Source: Sphaeroforma sirkka (lineage: Eukaryota > Opisthokonta > Ichthyosporea > Ichthyophonida). Taken from it: a stretch of 30,676 nucleotides of DNA. Positions 9,336 to 19,798 of this stretch are shown here, piece by piece. The stretch covers positions 1-30,676 of the forward strand of contig LUCW03000290.1 in NCBI GenBank assembly GCA_001586965.3, read 5' to 3'. Position 1 is the first letter of the stretch. The number at the start of each line of letters is the position of its first letter. Made by a program: the position numbers and the translations under genes. The notes beneath the pieces are model-generated. The model was not told where the DNA came from. It saw only the letters and a list, made by a program, of their open reading frames with translations, and did not search any database.

Positions 9336-10349
9336 ATCATTAGTACCCGGTATGCAGGGTTGGCGCAGAGACCGTCGTTGGTACGCAATATCTTTGAACA
9401 TTTGAGCATTGCTTTGGGCGGTTAGACGTGGGCGGAACGAGTGGTTTGGCAGCCGCTGAACCCCGGGTCTGTTTAAGTCATAATAGAACCCTCCAAAGAT
9501 TTGTGGGTTAGTGGCATAGCGCCAGATGCGGTCGAGAATCCGTAGCAGCCCTTCCGTTGGTCCATGTAAGGTGAGCTAAACCCTAAAGCGATATCAATTA
9601 TATCCATGAGAGGAGAGACGTTGGTCCGGAGGCGGCGGGATTACTGGAAATTGTTGGGGCCGATGGATTTGATTCGTGAAAATATCTGGAGATCGAGTCC
9701 AGAGGTGTGGTTACCACAGATACCGTAGTCCGTCAGCTTACAATTTTGGAGGGAGGCGGGGGTGGTATGTCGATGATACGCATGTTCTGTACCAGTTGAG
9801 CCGCCAGCATAGAGGTAGTCCAAGTGCCACGTATTACGCAAAGTAGTCTCAATCATTTCCATACGTAGTCCGTGATTTGTAGATGCGTGGCCATACTTCC
9901 GAGCTTTGAAGTTGAAATCCCCCCACACGACATCTGGTTGGAAACCGCCGATCTCGGGGGGGATTCATGTATCGCCTGACGTCTTCTTCAGTAAGTGATT
10001 TGAGTGTAAAGTAGAACACGGCCATACGAACGCCAAAGCACACAAAGAACACCGCGTACGGTGAAGAGTGTACAAGTTGAAAATTCGATGGGTGGTGCTT
10101 GGAAAAGATACCAATAACTCAGTGTGAAGGGTGTAAGATATTATGCCGTGTAGTGTGATGTAGTATATGATAGCGTGTGTTCGAGCGTATATGATTAAGA
10201 AAGGTGGTGTTATGCCAGGTTTCAACCACACACATAACATCAACCTGACTTAAAATCCATATAACGTTCAAACACTTATCTGTATGTGCTGCGTTGTCCA
10301 TGTTGAGTCCTTGTGGGTTGAAGAGCGTCATCCTCATTGGTCCTAGCAT
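9336..10349 (-). pseudogene. LINE ORF2 N-terminal part: APE-type endonuclease (broken)
   Basis: Starts at ATG 10349 (MLGPMRMTLFNPQGLNMDN). Apurinic endonuclease motifs in order: NPQGL (metal-site Asn region), VDVMCVVETW (catalytic Glu) and, near 9900, GDFNFKARKYGHASTNHGLRM (the D-x-N motif). The domain is spread over three frames (10349-10119, roughly 10050-9850, 9928-9641), so there are at least two frameshifts. A further frame from about 9570 to 9336 carries the linker toward RT (ending RQPCIPGTND). The enzyme nicks target DNA to prime reverse transcription in intact relatives. Confidence 0.75.
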
Positions 10350-11660
10350 TGTTCATCATCGGTCAATACTACTGGGCTCTCTTCTTTAACGATGTCAGCC
10401 ATTTTTATATCATTGCCTGTCGTCGAAGAGTCTATCGTGGAAAGCTGAGGCTGCGTATTGCTATCCATCGTGTCGGATGATTGTGTCGGGAAGATCGTTG
10501 GTATATGAAGTCGTCTGGATTTCCCACCCGCTGATTCTTTAGCGCTTGCCGGGATTCGAGGGTTTGGTGAAAAGAGGTTTGCATCATGCTTTTCTTGGTA
10601 AGCCTTCTGGAGACGATCCGCGGTAGAGTGGAGGATTTCGGTGTTAGTGGAGTTGACAAGTGGGCTCAGTAGTTCATCCATGCTGCGGGTAAGAATTTTT
10701 GGCGCACGTTCATGTGTGCAGCGGGCCTCCCGCTTGGTGCGGAGATATTGGATTAAAGCTGCTTTCGTAGCGTCGGGATGTTGTTGGGAGCGGGGGTCGA
10801 TGCTTTCATCAAGCTGCCATTTCCACGTAAGTGCTGCATGTCGTTTCACCTGGGCGACAGTGTTGCTAGGAACACAAAGGCGGGTGAAACTGGTGGAGCT
10901 TCCGCGGCGATTTGGCTGAGATACCGATTTAGACGGAAGATACCAGAGAAAGTGGTGGCGATTGAGGACTGGTTGGGCATGCCAGTATTTTTCAAATACT
11001 GATTGGGATGGGGGCTTGCCGTTAGGGGAAAATTGCTCGGAAGAAGAGCCATACCGGAGTTATGTCATCCATTTCATGAAGAGTTTTGTCCGGCATCGGG
11101 CGGCCCACCACTTTCGTCAAAAGGTGTTCGGGTACTGGCGGCTGCGGTTGGGACTGAGAAGCTGGTGGAGTCGGGCGTTTTTTAGGGCTCGGCTTTGCAG
11201 GTTTGTCCACTTTTGAGCGGTAGCTGGGAGGCTCACTGCTGCTATTGGGCGCCTGTGACCGCGGTCTTTTTGCAGGCGGAGCAGGCGGGCTTGTGGAGCC
11301 AAATCGGAAAGTGTCGGGTGTGTCTTTATCTATAGGTGCACGGGTTTGGGATTTAAGGAGGTTAGTGAGCATTTGGTGTATGGTTAATTTCCATTGGTCA
11401 TCAGTCAAAGGCTCCTTGGAGATTGGCCCATCATTGTTCGGGGTTGTTAGAGCCGGTCCCCAAATTTGATTGAGATTGGCCTGTAGAGTACTGACCTGGG
11501 CAGAGAGGTTTGTGATCGATTTTTGTATGTCCAATTTCCATTGGTCATTGGATAAGGAGTCGTTGGTTACGAACGGCTGGCACGACATTTTTCGCGGATG
11601 AGGGACTGTGGGTCCCCAGACTCCCTCCTGGATTTTTTTTAAAAACAATTGAAAATCCAA
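10343..11660 (-). pseudogene. LINE ORF1 (three frames, two frameshifts)
   Basis: Open pieces follow one another on the minus strand: 11660-11022, 11052-10846 and 10849-10343, overlapping by a few codons where the frame changes, so one original reading frame of roughly 435 codons has taken two frameshifts. The N-terminal part has a repeated motif (NDQWKLDIQKSITNL, then DDQWKLTIHQMLTNL), likely a helical multimerisation segment, followed by a Pro/Ser/Lys-rich basic region (nucleic-acid binding). The middle piece (FSGIFRLNRYLSQIA) and last piece (WKWQLDESIDPRSQQ, helical AYQEKHDANL) lead to an acidic tail. No zinc knuckle or RRM is visible. The stop overlaps the ORF2 start in ATGCTAG (10349-10343). 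Confidence 0.6.
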
Positions 11661-11800
11661 ATTTCAAGTCAACGTTTTGGTGGGATCTGTGGGGTTTTTG
11701 AAAGTGGCATTCAGTTCTACGCTGGTGACCTACTGGTCACCGAGATTCACGTTTCGGAGACGAAAATTTGAATCAAAGGTCCGTCGTGAAAAATAAATAT
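11661..11800 (-). promoter_or_regulatory. LINE 5' leader with two adjacent hairpins
   Basis: Upstream of the ORF1 ATG at 11660. Contains GGTGACC-TACT-GGTCACC (11724-11741, 7-bp perfect stem) and next to it a nested stem, GATTCA/TGATTC-type outer pair (11744-11749 with 11769-11774) around TTTCG/CGAAA (11752-11756 with 11761-11765). Strong paired structure in a LINE 5' leader could be an IRES-like, promoter or ribozyme element. The function is inference. Confidence 0.4.
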
Positions 11801-13614
11801 GGGGAAGTGAAAAATAAAAGATCATAGTGGTATTGCATACTGGGCCTTGACTGTAACAACAACTAATACATACCAGGAGATATGTCTGCTCCGATTATTG
11901 TCCAATTCTTCGCTAAAAATGTGTGTTGGACAATATTCGAAGTTAAATAAATACAAAAACAAAAAACATAAAAGTTTGAAACAGGTTCTTTGAACTATGT
12001 TGTTTGTTTAGAAAAAAAATGGATCACCGATGCACCGTACACTGCTTAGCTCAATCTTAAACGTAAACGCAAAAAGCTTGTTGTTTAATATCGGGGGCAA
12101 ATCAACCATGAAAATATTACAAATTTGCACCTGAGAAGTTGACCTTTTTTAACGAAAGGCGATTTGAAACTATTCACAACTGACACAAAGTGAAAAATAG
12201 GACAATTCGTGACAGTTAGGCCGCCTCAAAAAATGTACCTATTTGTAAACCCATAGGACTATATTTAGGATGAACTGAACGTAACCGCTCATTTTTTTCT
12301 TCTTTTTTTTTTGCGTTTTAACGGAAAACGTAATGAAGTTAGCCGTACAGTATCTAACAGACTGACACTTTTTTTAAATATAAATAAAATATCACTAATT
12401 CACTTTGCACTCTATGTAAATACTTTTATTTACAATATTTTATTGATATTCGGATGGGGTCATGTGGTTTTCACTATTGTCAGAAAAATATTTTAACAAA
12501 AAAACAACATAAAATATAGAACTGTGGGTTTTTTTTTATAAACAATTGGTGATTTGACTGATATGAGTATTTTATTTCTTTATTTATTTTAAAAAAACAT
12601 AACTGGTGATTTGTGTGGTAGTATTTTTACAATTTATTCAGTATTTATAGAAAACAAACAATTGTGGGCCGGGAAAAAAATGGAAATTGAGAAAAATAAT
12701 GGAAATTCGTGTGCTCGTTGTCATAGCATTCTAGGGAAAAAAACACCTTCGTACTGAAAAAGGACTGGATCAAATTGGGTTTTCCGGATACAAATTATAA
12801 TATTCAGTATAAATATGTAATCTAGGACCATTTGGACGAGACAAATGTGAAGCATTGATCAAAAATTCATATTTTGAATCAGATTTCCTTTATGAATACA
12901 CCCAAAAATAGGCCTATAAAGGATGATTCTGTCATCAAATCGCCCTTTTTAGGCGTTTTTGATATATCTGTAAGATAATCAGGTTATAATCGGGTTTTTG
13001 AGCATGCCCCTCACCTATCTGGAGTGGTATGCATACTTATGGAGTCGTCCAAATATCCTAAATAGATTCCAATTTTTAAACCCATAAACAAACAAAATCC
13101 AAGAATGTCTATTTTGTGTTTTGTTTGTACAAACGTTTATTTTTCAATCTTCCACGACCCGCGCATGTGGACACTGGAGTCTGGAAACGACACTCTCGCA
13201 CGTCAACCAGAAACCTCGATCGCACACCTCAACGTCAATCTCGGCTGGTATATCCATTATCCCAGAAAGTGCATTCACACATCCATCACTTAACGATCAA
13301 CCCCAAATCGGTAGTAACAATGCGCACACTTTGAACAATCCAAATCAACGAGTAGCGTCTGATACGATCAACACAACAAAACTACTGCCCGTCGATACTG
13401 CGCACGATAGTCTGTGCAGGAATATTTTCTGAACAAACGTAATGTATTGAAGGCTCAATATGCACTCAAGTCTGGCGATATGTATGATAGAATTTGACAA
13501 CGATATTTTTAGGAACATCCTATCCCCTCAGCTCACATTAAATATGCAGTAATATATCCTCTATTGTTTGTATTGGAAAAATGCATTTTATTATTAGCCT
13601 AACATAAGAATCTT
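11801..13614. other. AT-rich stretch without convincing genes
   Basis: About 1.8 kb, strongly AT-rich with many A and T runs. I see no transposon ends or domain-bearing frames. One island (13121-13432, plus) has higher GC and stays open for 103 codons with a Ser/Thr/Asn-rich product, listed separately. It may be old host intergenic or intronic DNA between element insertions. Confidence 0.5.
13121..13432 (+). CDS. Doubtful Ser/Thr/Asn-rich reading frame
   Basis: 103 codons from ATG 13121 to the stop before 13433, lying in a local GC-richer island inside AT-rich DNA. No domain is recognised; the composition (HTSTSISAGISIIPESAF) is low-complexity. Two other plus frames are also open here, which weakens the case. 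Could be a fragment of an old element or exon, or chance. Confidence 0.15.
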   Translation: MFVQTFIFQSSTTRACGHWSLETTLSHVNQKPRSHTSTSISAGISIIPESAFTHPSLNDQPQIGSNNAHTLNNPNQRVASDTINTTKLLPVDTAHDSLCRNIF

Positions 13615-13877
13615 ACTCCACTTTTGCGGCCTGCTCCTCGTACGACCATTCGCGGATTACCTCGGAGGTTGCCTGGGAATACAACTCGACTCAATGGCCA
13701 GAACAAATCCACTTACCCCTCTGACGCAACCCGCCTGGGCCCACGACAAACCATCACTGCGCCTCCCGTACAGTATCTATGCTCACCTGAAAACTGCAAA
13801 TAAAAGCACGGCCGGGCGTACACCAGGCCATGTAGCGCTCCGCCAACGCTGTGACGACATCAGGAAGGACTCGACAA
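13615..13877 (+). mobile_element. LINE fragment, plus strand (ORF2 C-terminal region)
   Basis: Encodes RPFADYLGGCLGIQLDSMAR then TNPLTPLTQPAWAHD, the same segment that the large LINE encodes on the minus strand within 7255-7400 (SMASTNPLTPLTQPAWAND). Downstream residues to DDIRKDSTM differ from that copy. The left edge at about 13615 meets AT-rich DNA; the right edge meets the 5' end of an LTR-B copy at 13878. Confidence 0.75.
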
Positions 13878-14162
13878 TGTACAAATACAGCCTCCGGTCA
13901 GTCTAAAATATCAAGACCAAATGAGATAACATATTGGTTTTTATTTGTATTTAAAATAATTTAATACAAATTCTTTTTCCAATATTTCCAAAGTGTTCTA
14001 AATTCACTTTGATGGCTCCAATAGCCTATTTGGTATGACTCATATACTTGGACCTGTTTGAGACGTTAGTAGATGTAGGATATTATAAACTAAATTTAAT
14101 AGTCTCTGAACTACTACTTACAGGTTTTGGTCTTCCCGCCAATTATTAGAATCCAATAAGTA
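13878..14162 (+). repeat. LTR-B partial copy (5' portion, diverged)
   Basis: Begins TGTACAAATACAGCCTCCGG, a diverged form of TGTAGAAATACGGCCTCCGG, and follows LTR-B as far as CCAATAAG. The next LTR-B copy starts two bases later (14164). More diverged from the other copies, so older. Confidence 0.8.
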
Positions 14163-14163
14163 T

Positions 14164-14697
14164 TGTAGAAATACGGCCTCCGGTCAGTCTAAAATATCAA
14201 GATCAATTGAGATAATACATAGGTTTTTTTTTTGTATTTTAAATAATTTAGTACAAGCTCTTTTTCCAATATTTCCAAAGTGTTCTAAATTCACTTTGAT
14301 GGCTCCAATAGCCTGAGTATTTGGTATGACTCATCTACTTGGACATATTTGAGACATTAGTAGATGTAGGATATTATAAACTAAATTTTATAATCTCCGA
14401 ACTACTACTTATAGATTTTGGTCCTCCCGCCAATCTCCAAAAATCAATAAGTCTTTTTTTTTTTTTTTAACTTTTCTTCAGATGGAACTTTATTTATATC
14501 AGCTAATGTATTAACGTGACTTACGTTATTATGTCTATTTACAAATTAGGCAAGTGGTCATGAACACTTAGTACTTCTAGTGAAAATTATTCAATAAAGA
14601 ACAGCTAGAGGTACGCCCTGTGTGATCGAGGATATTTAGGCTCTTAACAAGAGGCAGTCCCGATCATTCTTACACAAGCTACCACTGCTAAATCCTA
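14164..14697 (+). repeat. LTR-B copy, plus orientation
   Basis: Begins TGTAGAAATACGGCC and matches LTR-B to about GCTAAATCCTA, then joins an oppositely oriented LTR-B piece. Forms a long inverted repeat with 14797-15384 across a roughly 100-bp spacer. Confidence 0.85.
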
Positions 14698-14796
14698 GCC
14701 TAATTTGTAGATAGACATAAGAATGTGACTCAAGTTAATACATTGGCTAATATAAACAAAGTTCCATCTGAAGAAAAGTTAAAAAAAGAAAAATAC
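14698..14796 (-). repeat. Short diverged LTR-B piece
   Basis: Matches the internal part of LTR-B (CCTAATTTGTAGATAGACAT through GAAGAAAAGTTAAAA) with several differences. Sits between two inverted LTR-B copies as a spacer. Confidence 0.7.
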
Positions 14797-15384
14797 TGTA
14801 AACTTCGATGGAAATTACTAGGTTTCAAACTATATTAAACTAAAATACAATTTAGTCAGTTAGATTTAGCAGTGGTAGCTTGTGTAAGAATGATCGGGAC
14901 TGCCTCTTGTTAAGAGCCTAAATATCCTCGATCACACAGGGCGTACCTCTAGCTGTTCTTTATTGAATAATTTTCACTAGAAGTACTAAGTGTTCATGAC
15001 CACTTGCCTAATTTGTAAATAGACATAATAACGTAAGTCACGTCAATACATTAGCTGATATAAATAAAGTTCCATCTGAAGAAAAGTTAAAAAAAAAAAA
15101 AAAAGACTTATTGGATTTTGGAGATTGGCGGGAGGACCAAAATCTATAAGTAGTAGTTCGGAGATTATAAAATTTAGTTTATAATATCCTACATCTACTA
15201 ATGTCTCAAATAGGTCCAAGTAGATGAGTCATACCAAATACTCAGGCTATTGGAACCATCAAAGTGAATTTAGAACACTTTGGAAATATTGGAAAAAGAG
15301 CTTGTACTAAAATACAAATAAAAACCAATGTATTATCTCAATTGATCTTGATATTTTAGACTGACCGGAGGCCGTATTTCTACA
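14797..15384 (-). repeat. LTR-B, 3' LTR of B1 (588 bp)
   Basis: Plus reading TGTAAACTTCG (14797) to GTATTTCTACA (15384). The adjacent purine-rich tract in element orientation (CTACTGGGGGCTA, 15397-15385) is the expected plus-strand primer. This identifies the dispersed ~590-bp repeat as the LTR of family B and fixes its orientation. Confidence 0.85.
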
Positions 15385-15397
15385 TAGCCCCCAGTAG
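15385..15397 (-). promoter_or_regulatory. Polypurine tract of B1
   Basis: Minus-strand CTACTGGGGGCTA directly before the 3' LTR terminus TGTAGAAATACGG. Position and G-run match a plus-strand priming tract. Confidence 0.6.
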
Positions 15398-15513
15398 CTT
15401 TTAGAACTACGAACGTACGTTAAGATACGATCTAGTTGGTAAAGCGAAAACCAAGTAAAAAAAACGGTTTCGGTCATGACTTATCGAGTAAGTATGTGCC
15501 TATATGTACGAGT

Positions 15514-17050
15514 TCAAGACTCATGTTGTACTCTATGTCGTTTAGTATTTGGTCCAGTAACCATTTCCGATGTAGGCGCCTTACGTTTATTATTTGGTAA
15601 GGTAATAGCCAAAGGCTGTTCTTCATTAGTAAGTAAGTTTGAACAATTTTCTGCACTGTTGGTAAGCAGATCAGAAAGTTTAGTCACGTAGGAAGTAGGT
15701 GGCAAATAGGGAATTTCAGATCCGTCAGGGTTTGTAGTCACCTGAGGAAACCCTTTTCGTTTATCTCGTGTGTTCTTATGTAAACGCTTATTCCATTTCT
15801 TATTAAAGATACGAAGAAAGTCGCGAGATTCACGAAATGCATCGGAGGTTAGCCAAGCTACTGTCCCATCCATGAAACGGGTCTTGCAGTAAGTGTAACC
15901 GTCTTCGGATGTTTTGTCAATTATATCTTTGACTTGTGACTCCATAACTGGTATATCAGAATCAAATGAGCGAGCGAATGAGAGTTCGGAGGTAGGGATA
16001 CGGTGAGTGCCTATATTGGTTGCGCTAGTACCATCAATGTTATTCACTTCGTAATTATCACTCATCTCATCATGGTAGGAAATAACAAAAGGTCCTATCG
16101 TCTTAGAAGAGAGTTCGGTAACGTTGGCGTTTCGATTTATAATGTTAACGTAATCGCCGACTTTGAACTGAACAATGTTCTTAGTGTTATTCCATCGGTC
16201 ATACGCTTTAAGTAGGACACGATTCTTGTGCTCGAGTAAACAGGGGTAAACAACGTTCTGCATATGCTCAATCTTTTGTAGCCACGGGGTAGCGTGTTTC
16301 TCGGGCGCAGTTTTGTCAAACGTTGCTTGTAATTCACTATAGCGGCCAAAGAAATAGTGAAATGGGAGTGTTCCAGTTTGAGGATTCATGCAGTTATTCA
16401 TTTGAGTCTGAACCCATTTCAAATGATAAGGCCACATATCCTCAACATCGTCTAGTGCGGTACGCAAGAGTTTCTTAAGTTCTCTATGACGTGTCTCATT
16501 TGCACCCTGCGTTTGAGGTTTGTAAGGAACACCACGCCTATGGGTCATGCCTGATACGAGTATAAGTGCCTCCATTACGTCGGTACAAAACTCACTACCG
16601 TTATCAGAACATAGTACTCGGGGAAACCGAAGTCATTAAAGACGTGATAGCATAATTCTGCCACTGTTTGTGGACGTTTGTTCGGTATTGCATAAAGCAA
16701 GTTATAGCCCGAAGCCACACATAAGAAATGACAGATATATACATCGCCAGTATGCTTGGATCGCGGGAGTTTAACCAAATCGACTATGACTCGGCGCATC
16801 GGTTGGTCTTCTGTCACACTTTTAGGGGTGCCCAACCGTATCGCTTGATCTGGTTCTTTTCACAATCAGTACAGCGTCGGTATACTTCACGTATGGTTTC
16901 TTTCAGCGCCGGGTGATCAAGCCCTGCACGAATAGCCATTTTATAAGTATGATCATATGCTCGATGCGTTAAATTATGTATAATTTTAACTCTACTTTCG
17001 AGCTCCTCTAAGTCAGTCAGATTCTGCGTAACGCTGGCTGGATGAACCAT
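15514..17050 (-). pseudogene. B1 integrase with chromodomain-like tail (fossil)
   Basis: Reading leftward: an HHCC zinc region (HNLTHRAYDH ... CTDC, about 16990-16850), the catalytic core (VIVDLVKLPR region, then KPQTQGANETRH with the last catalytic Glu region near 16500), the GPF/Y-type C-terminal region (VGDYVNII, KTIGPFVISY), and a diverged chromodomain-like segment (VKDIIDKTSEDGYTY, TVAWLTSDAF) before a basic tail. Ty3/Gypsy integrase inserts the element DNA; chromodomain tails steer chromovirus integration. Broken. Confidence 0.8.
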
Positions 17051-17239
17051 AGTCCTGTTGGAAAGGGCAACCTCAGTATCAGGAGGGTAGAGTCCTGAGA
17101 TACATAATTGACAACATTGGATTGTTGAAGTATCTTCTTCAGTTGTTTCGCAACTCCTGGCTGTTCTTTAAGCAGCGCTTTAAGTAGTTGAGTGCGAGCT
17201 TCAGGTTCTCTTAGAGTTTTGAGTCTTTGATCCATGGCC

Positions 17240-18207
17240 TTAGCTAGTTCCATGTTTTTTACGATCTAATGCCGTTTCAATCGGCATTACCTCGACTGCA
17301 ATCTTGTTGGGTGCATGTGTTGTACGAGTCTTGAGCTTTTGTTCAAACTCTTTAGACTCCTCTAGTTTAGCTAAGAATTCGGTTGAGGGTTTCCACTTAG
17401 TGGTACCTGCAGGACCGATGCGACAAACAATGGTGTGTTTCCAAGGCGTCTTCTTAATAGAATAGGATCCCTGATACAAGAACGTGTCGGTTTCACGGTC
17501 GACATAAATAGGTTCGTCTTGAATCATATTAATTAAATCACGTATCCATGGGTCGGAGTTACGTAAGGGACAACACAGCGTAATGGTAGATTTAGTAATA
17601 TTAACATAATTTAACAACTGTGCGATAAGTTGACAAGGTGGGTTAGCCCACGCATTATGCTTTGATAAGTCAAGCTGAAATGCATCACCTTTAGGATGAG
17701 TCAACGACCTATATTCAGAAACCTGTTTGTTATGTTCTGCGGCGAACATATCAACAGTAAATGGACCCCATCGTGATTGAGCGAGGTTAAACCATTTCTT
17801 ATTTAGCATCCAATCGGTTGCTAATAACTCTTTGACTGTTTTCTGGTAGTCGGGCACAAGTCGAGAGAGCATGTCAGGAAGATGGTTATGTATTCCTGGA
17901 ATGTGTGTTATATTAAAAGCGAACTTGGCAATAATGTCATGCCAGCGGCTCACCAACTGTGAATCAGGGTTCATATCTTTTAAGTATGTTAAAGACTTTT
18001 GATCACAGGCGACAGTAAAGTAACTTCCATAAAGGTAGTCTTTAAACTGTCTTAGCGCAGTAACTATAGCAAGGAGCTCTTGTTTAACGGTAGGGTAATT
18101 CCGTTGACTCTTATTATAACTCTTGCTAAAGAATTGTATGTAGCGCGGTTTACCATTTATCGTTTGGTAAAGCACTCCACCTACCGCTCGATCTGAAGCG
18201 TCGGTTG
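17240..18207 (-). pseudogene. B1 RNase H and Dam-like domain (fossil)
   Basis: About 18175-17860 encodes Ty3/Gypsy RNase H (FFSKSYNKSQRNYPTVKQEL, VACDQKSLTYL, HIPGIHNHLPDMLSRL). About 17830-17440 encodes an additional domain (VDMFAAEHNK, AWANPPCQLIAQLL, TITLCCPL, DPWIRDLI) with an NPPx motif followed by a hydrophobic strand. It resembles the Dam-type methyltransferase-like domain of DIRS-group elements. The extra domain is shared with families A and C at the same place. Confidence 0.7.
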
Positions 18208-19550
18208 CTACTTGAATGGGACACCATCCACAGGGTACTGCATGATGGGTGCGTCCATTACTTTACTTTTGACTAGTTTAAATGCATCATCACATTCTTT
18301 AGTCCAAAGCTTTCCCAAAGGTCCTTTGTGCAGCCGTAGGTGACTGAAAGGCTTTAAGTAATGAGAAAGATGCGGTACCGAATCCGAGAAGAAGTTAACA
18401 AACCCACACACAGAGTTCACATCTCTTCCAGTAATTGGTGTTGATAAATCCAACAGAAACTGTTTCTTGCCAGGATCAATTTCTACCCCTGCTGCAGATA
18501 CTTTGTAGCCAAGTAAGTGTATAGTATCTTTAGCAAAAGAACACTTGTCTTCGTTAATCTTAAGTTTAGCATGATTAAGTCGCTTTAAGACTTCTTTAAC
18601 GAGTTTAGCATGTTCATGTGCTGTCTTTGTAAAGATAACTATATCATCTAAATAGGCTGATACGTTATACGACAGGTCCGCAAATAGTTCCATCATAACT
18701 TGTTGGAAGAAAGAAGGTAACATGTGTAAGCCTTCAGGTGCACCTTTAAACTGGTACTTCTTACCTTGCCAAGTAAAGGAAAAGTATTTCCTATGAGGCT
18801 GATATATTTGTAGTTGATGGAATGCAGCTTTTAAGTCTATCTTGGAAAAGATAGTCGCACCCTCCATTTTGCGTAGTATCTCGCTTATCTTAGGTAAGGG
18901 AAAACTATGTTGCGGAATTAGTTTGTTGATTGGCGACAGGTCTAGTACTACTCTTGTTTTACTAAACGTTCCATCAGATTTATATTGATCGACCGCTAAG
19001 AGAGCTAAGTTAACTGGGGTTGCATCATAATTGATTTCAATTAGACCCTGTTTTAACCAATCTTCGATTTGGGTTTTGACAACGTCTTTGTGTCTCCAAC
19101 TCACGTAGTTATGTGAAGGACACTTTAACTTAGAGAAGTCGACGTTTGTTAAGTCAAGTCTAACGTACCCATTAGAGAACTTAAACATACACCAGTCAGT
19201 TATTGCAATCTTCCTATTTTGTATAATTAAGTCCATAATTATATCGGTGAAGTGCGGAATCATATCCTTTGCTTCACCTTCCGGAGGTTTAGGTATCTTT
19301 AACATATTATCATCTGACTGATCTTTATTCGGGTCTAGCCCATTAGGCAGACCAGTGAGTGTTATACCTAAACTGAGAAGATCAGTCATACCTATAATTA
19401 AATCGTATTTCTGAGACATGTCAGTAACGATTAGGTGAGTCTTCACTTCTCTTCTATCTGACAGCATTATGTGTGCATAGTCAATGGCTTGTTCGCAAGT
19501 AGTAACTTTGCCATTTCCCAAGATTAAATCAGTTGTTTCGTTATTGACAG
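18208..19550 (-). pseudogene. B1 protease C-terminal part and reverse transcriptase (fossil)
   Basis: The first residues after the A2 junction are the distal half of a retropepsin (DLILGNGKVTT, YDLIIGMTDLLSLG). RT follows, with FSKIDLKAAFHQLQI, KYQFKGAPEGLHMLPSFFQQ and the catalytic YLDDIVIF, then the thumb/connection region (LLGYKVSAAGVEIDPGKK) to VKSKVMDAPIMQYPVDGVPF. The arrangement and YLDD are typical of Ty3/Gypsy. The frame is well preserved over this stretch. Confidence 0.85.
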
Positions 19551-19798
19551 TGTGGTCAGAATACAAGTACTTATATTTATTTGATTATTTTAGGTTTATT
19601 ACAAGTTTTACAGTTTATCAGAATAATCTGATAAACTGGGTTTTAGGGTTTTGCTGGTTTTACAGCACATGACTAATGACTCATTTAAGAGTCAGTCATT
19701 TTAGGATTACTGTTTATAATTACTAATAAATGAACAACGTCCCCCTCCCTGAGGAGGGAGAACGTTGAGATACAGTTATCTCGCGTATACTTACTACA
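19551..19798 (+). repeat. LTR-A, 5' LTR of A2 (248 bp)
   Basis: TGTGGTC...TACTACA. Packed with inverted repeats: CAGTTTATCAGA/TCTGATAAACTG (12-bp stem, 19611-19638), TGACTC/GAGTCA (19677-19694), AACGT..CTCCCT/AGGGAG..ACGTT (19736-19766) and GAGATA/TATCTC (19767-19782). A TATA-like TTTATAAT lies at 19713-19720. Confidence 0.95.

Noticed and set aside
12311-12496. 61-codon plus-strand frame in AT-rich DNA
   Set aside because: Composition follows the AT content (Asn/Ile/Phe/Lys-rich) and there is no supporting motif.
19630-19660. Telomere-like GGGTTTTAGGGTTTTG in LTR-A
   Set aside because: Only about two imperfect units, fixed in every LTR-A copy far from any chromosome end signal. Chance similarity to TTTAGGG-type repeats is enough to explain it.
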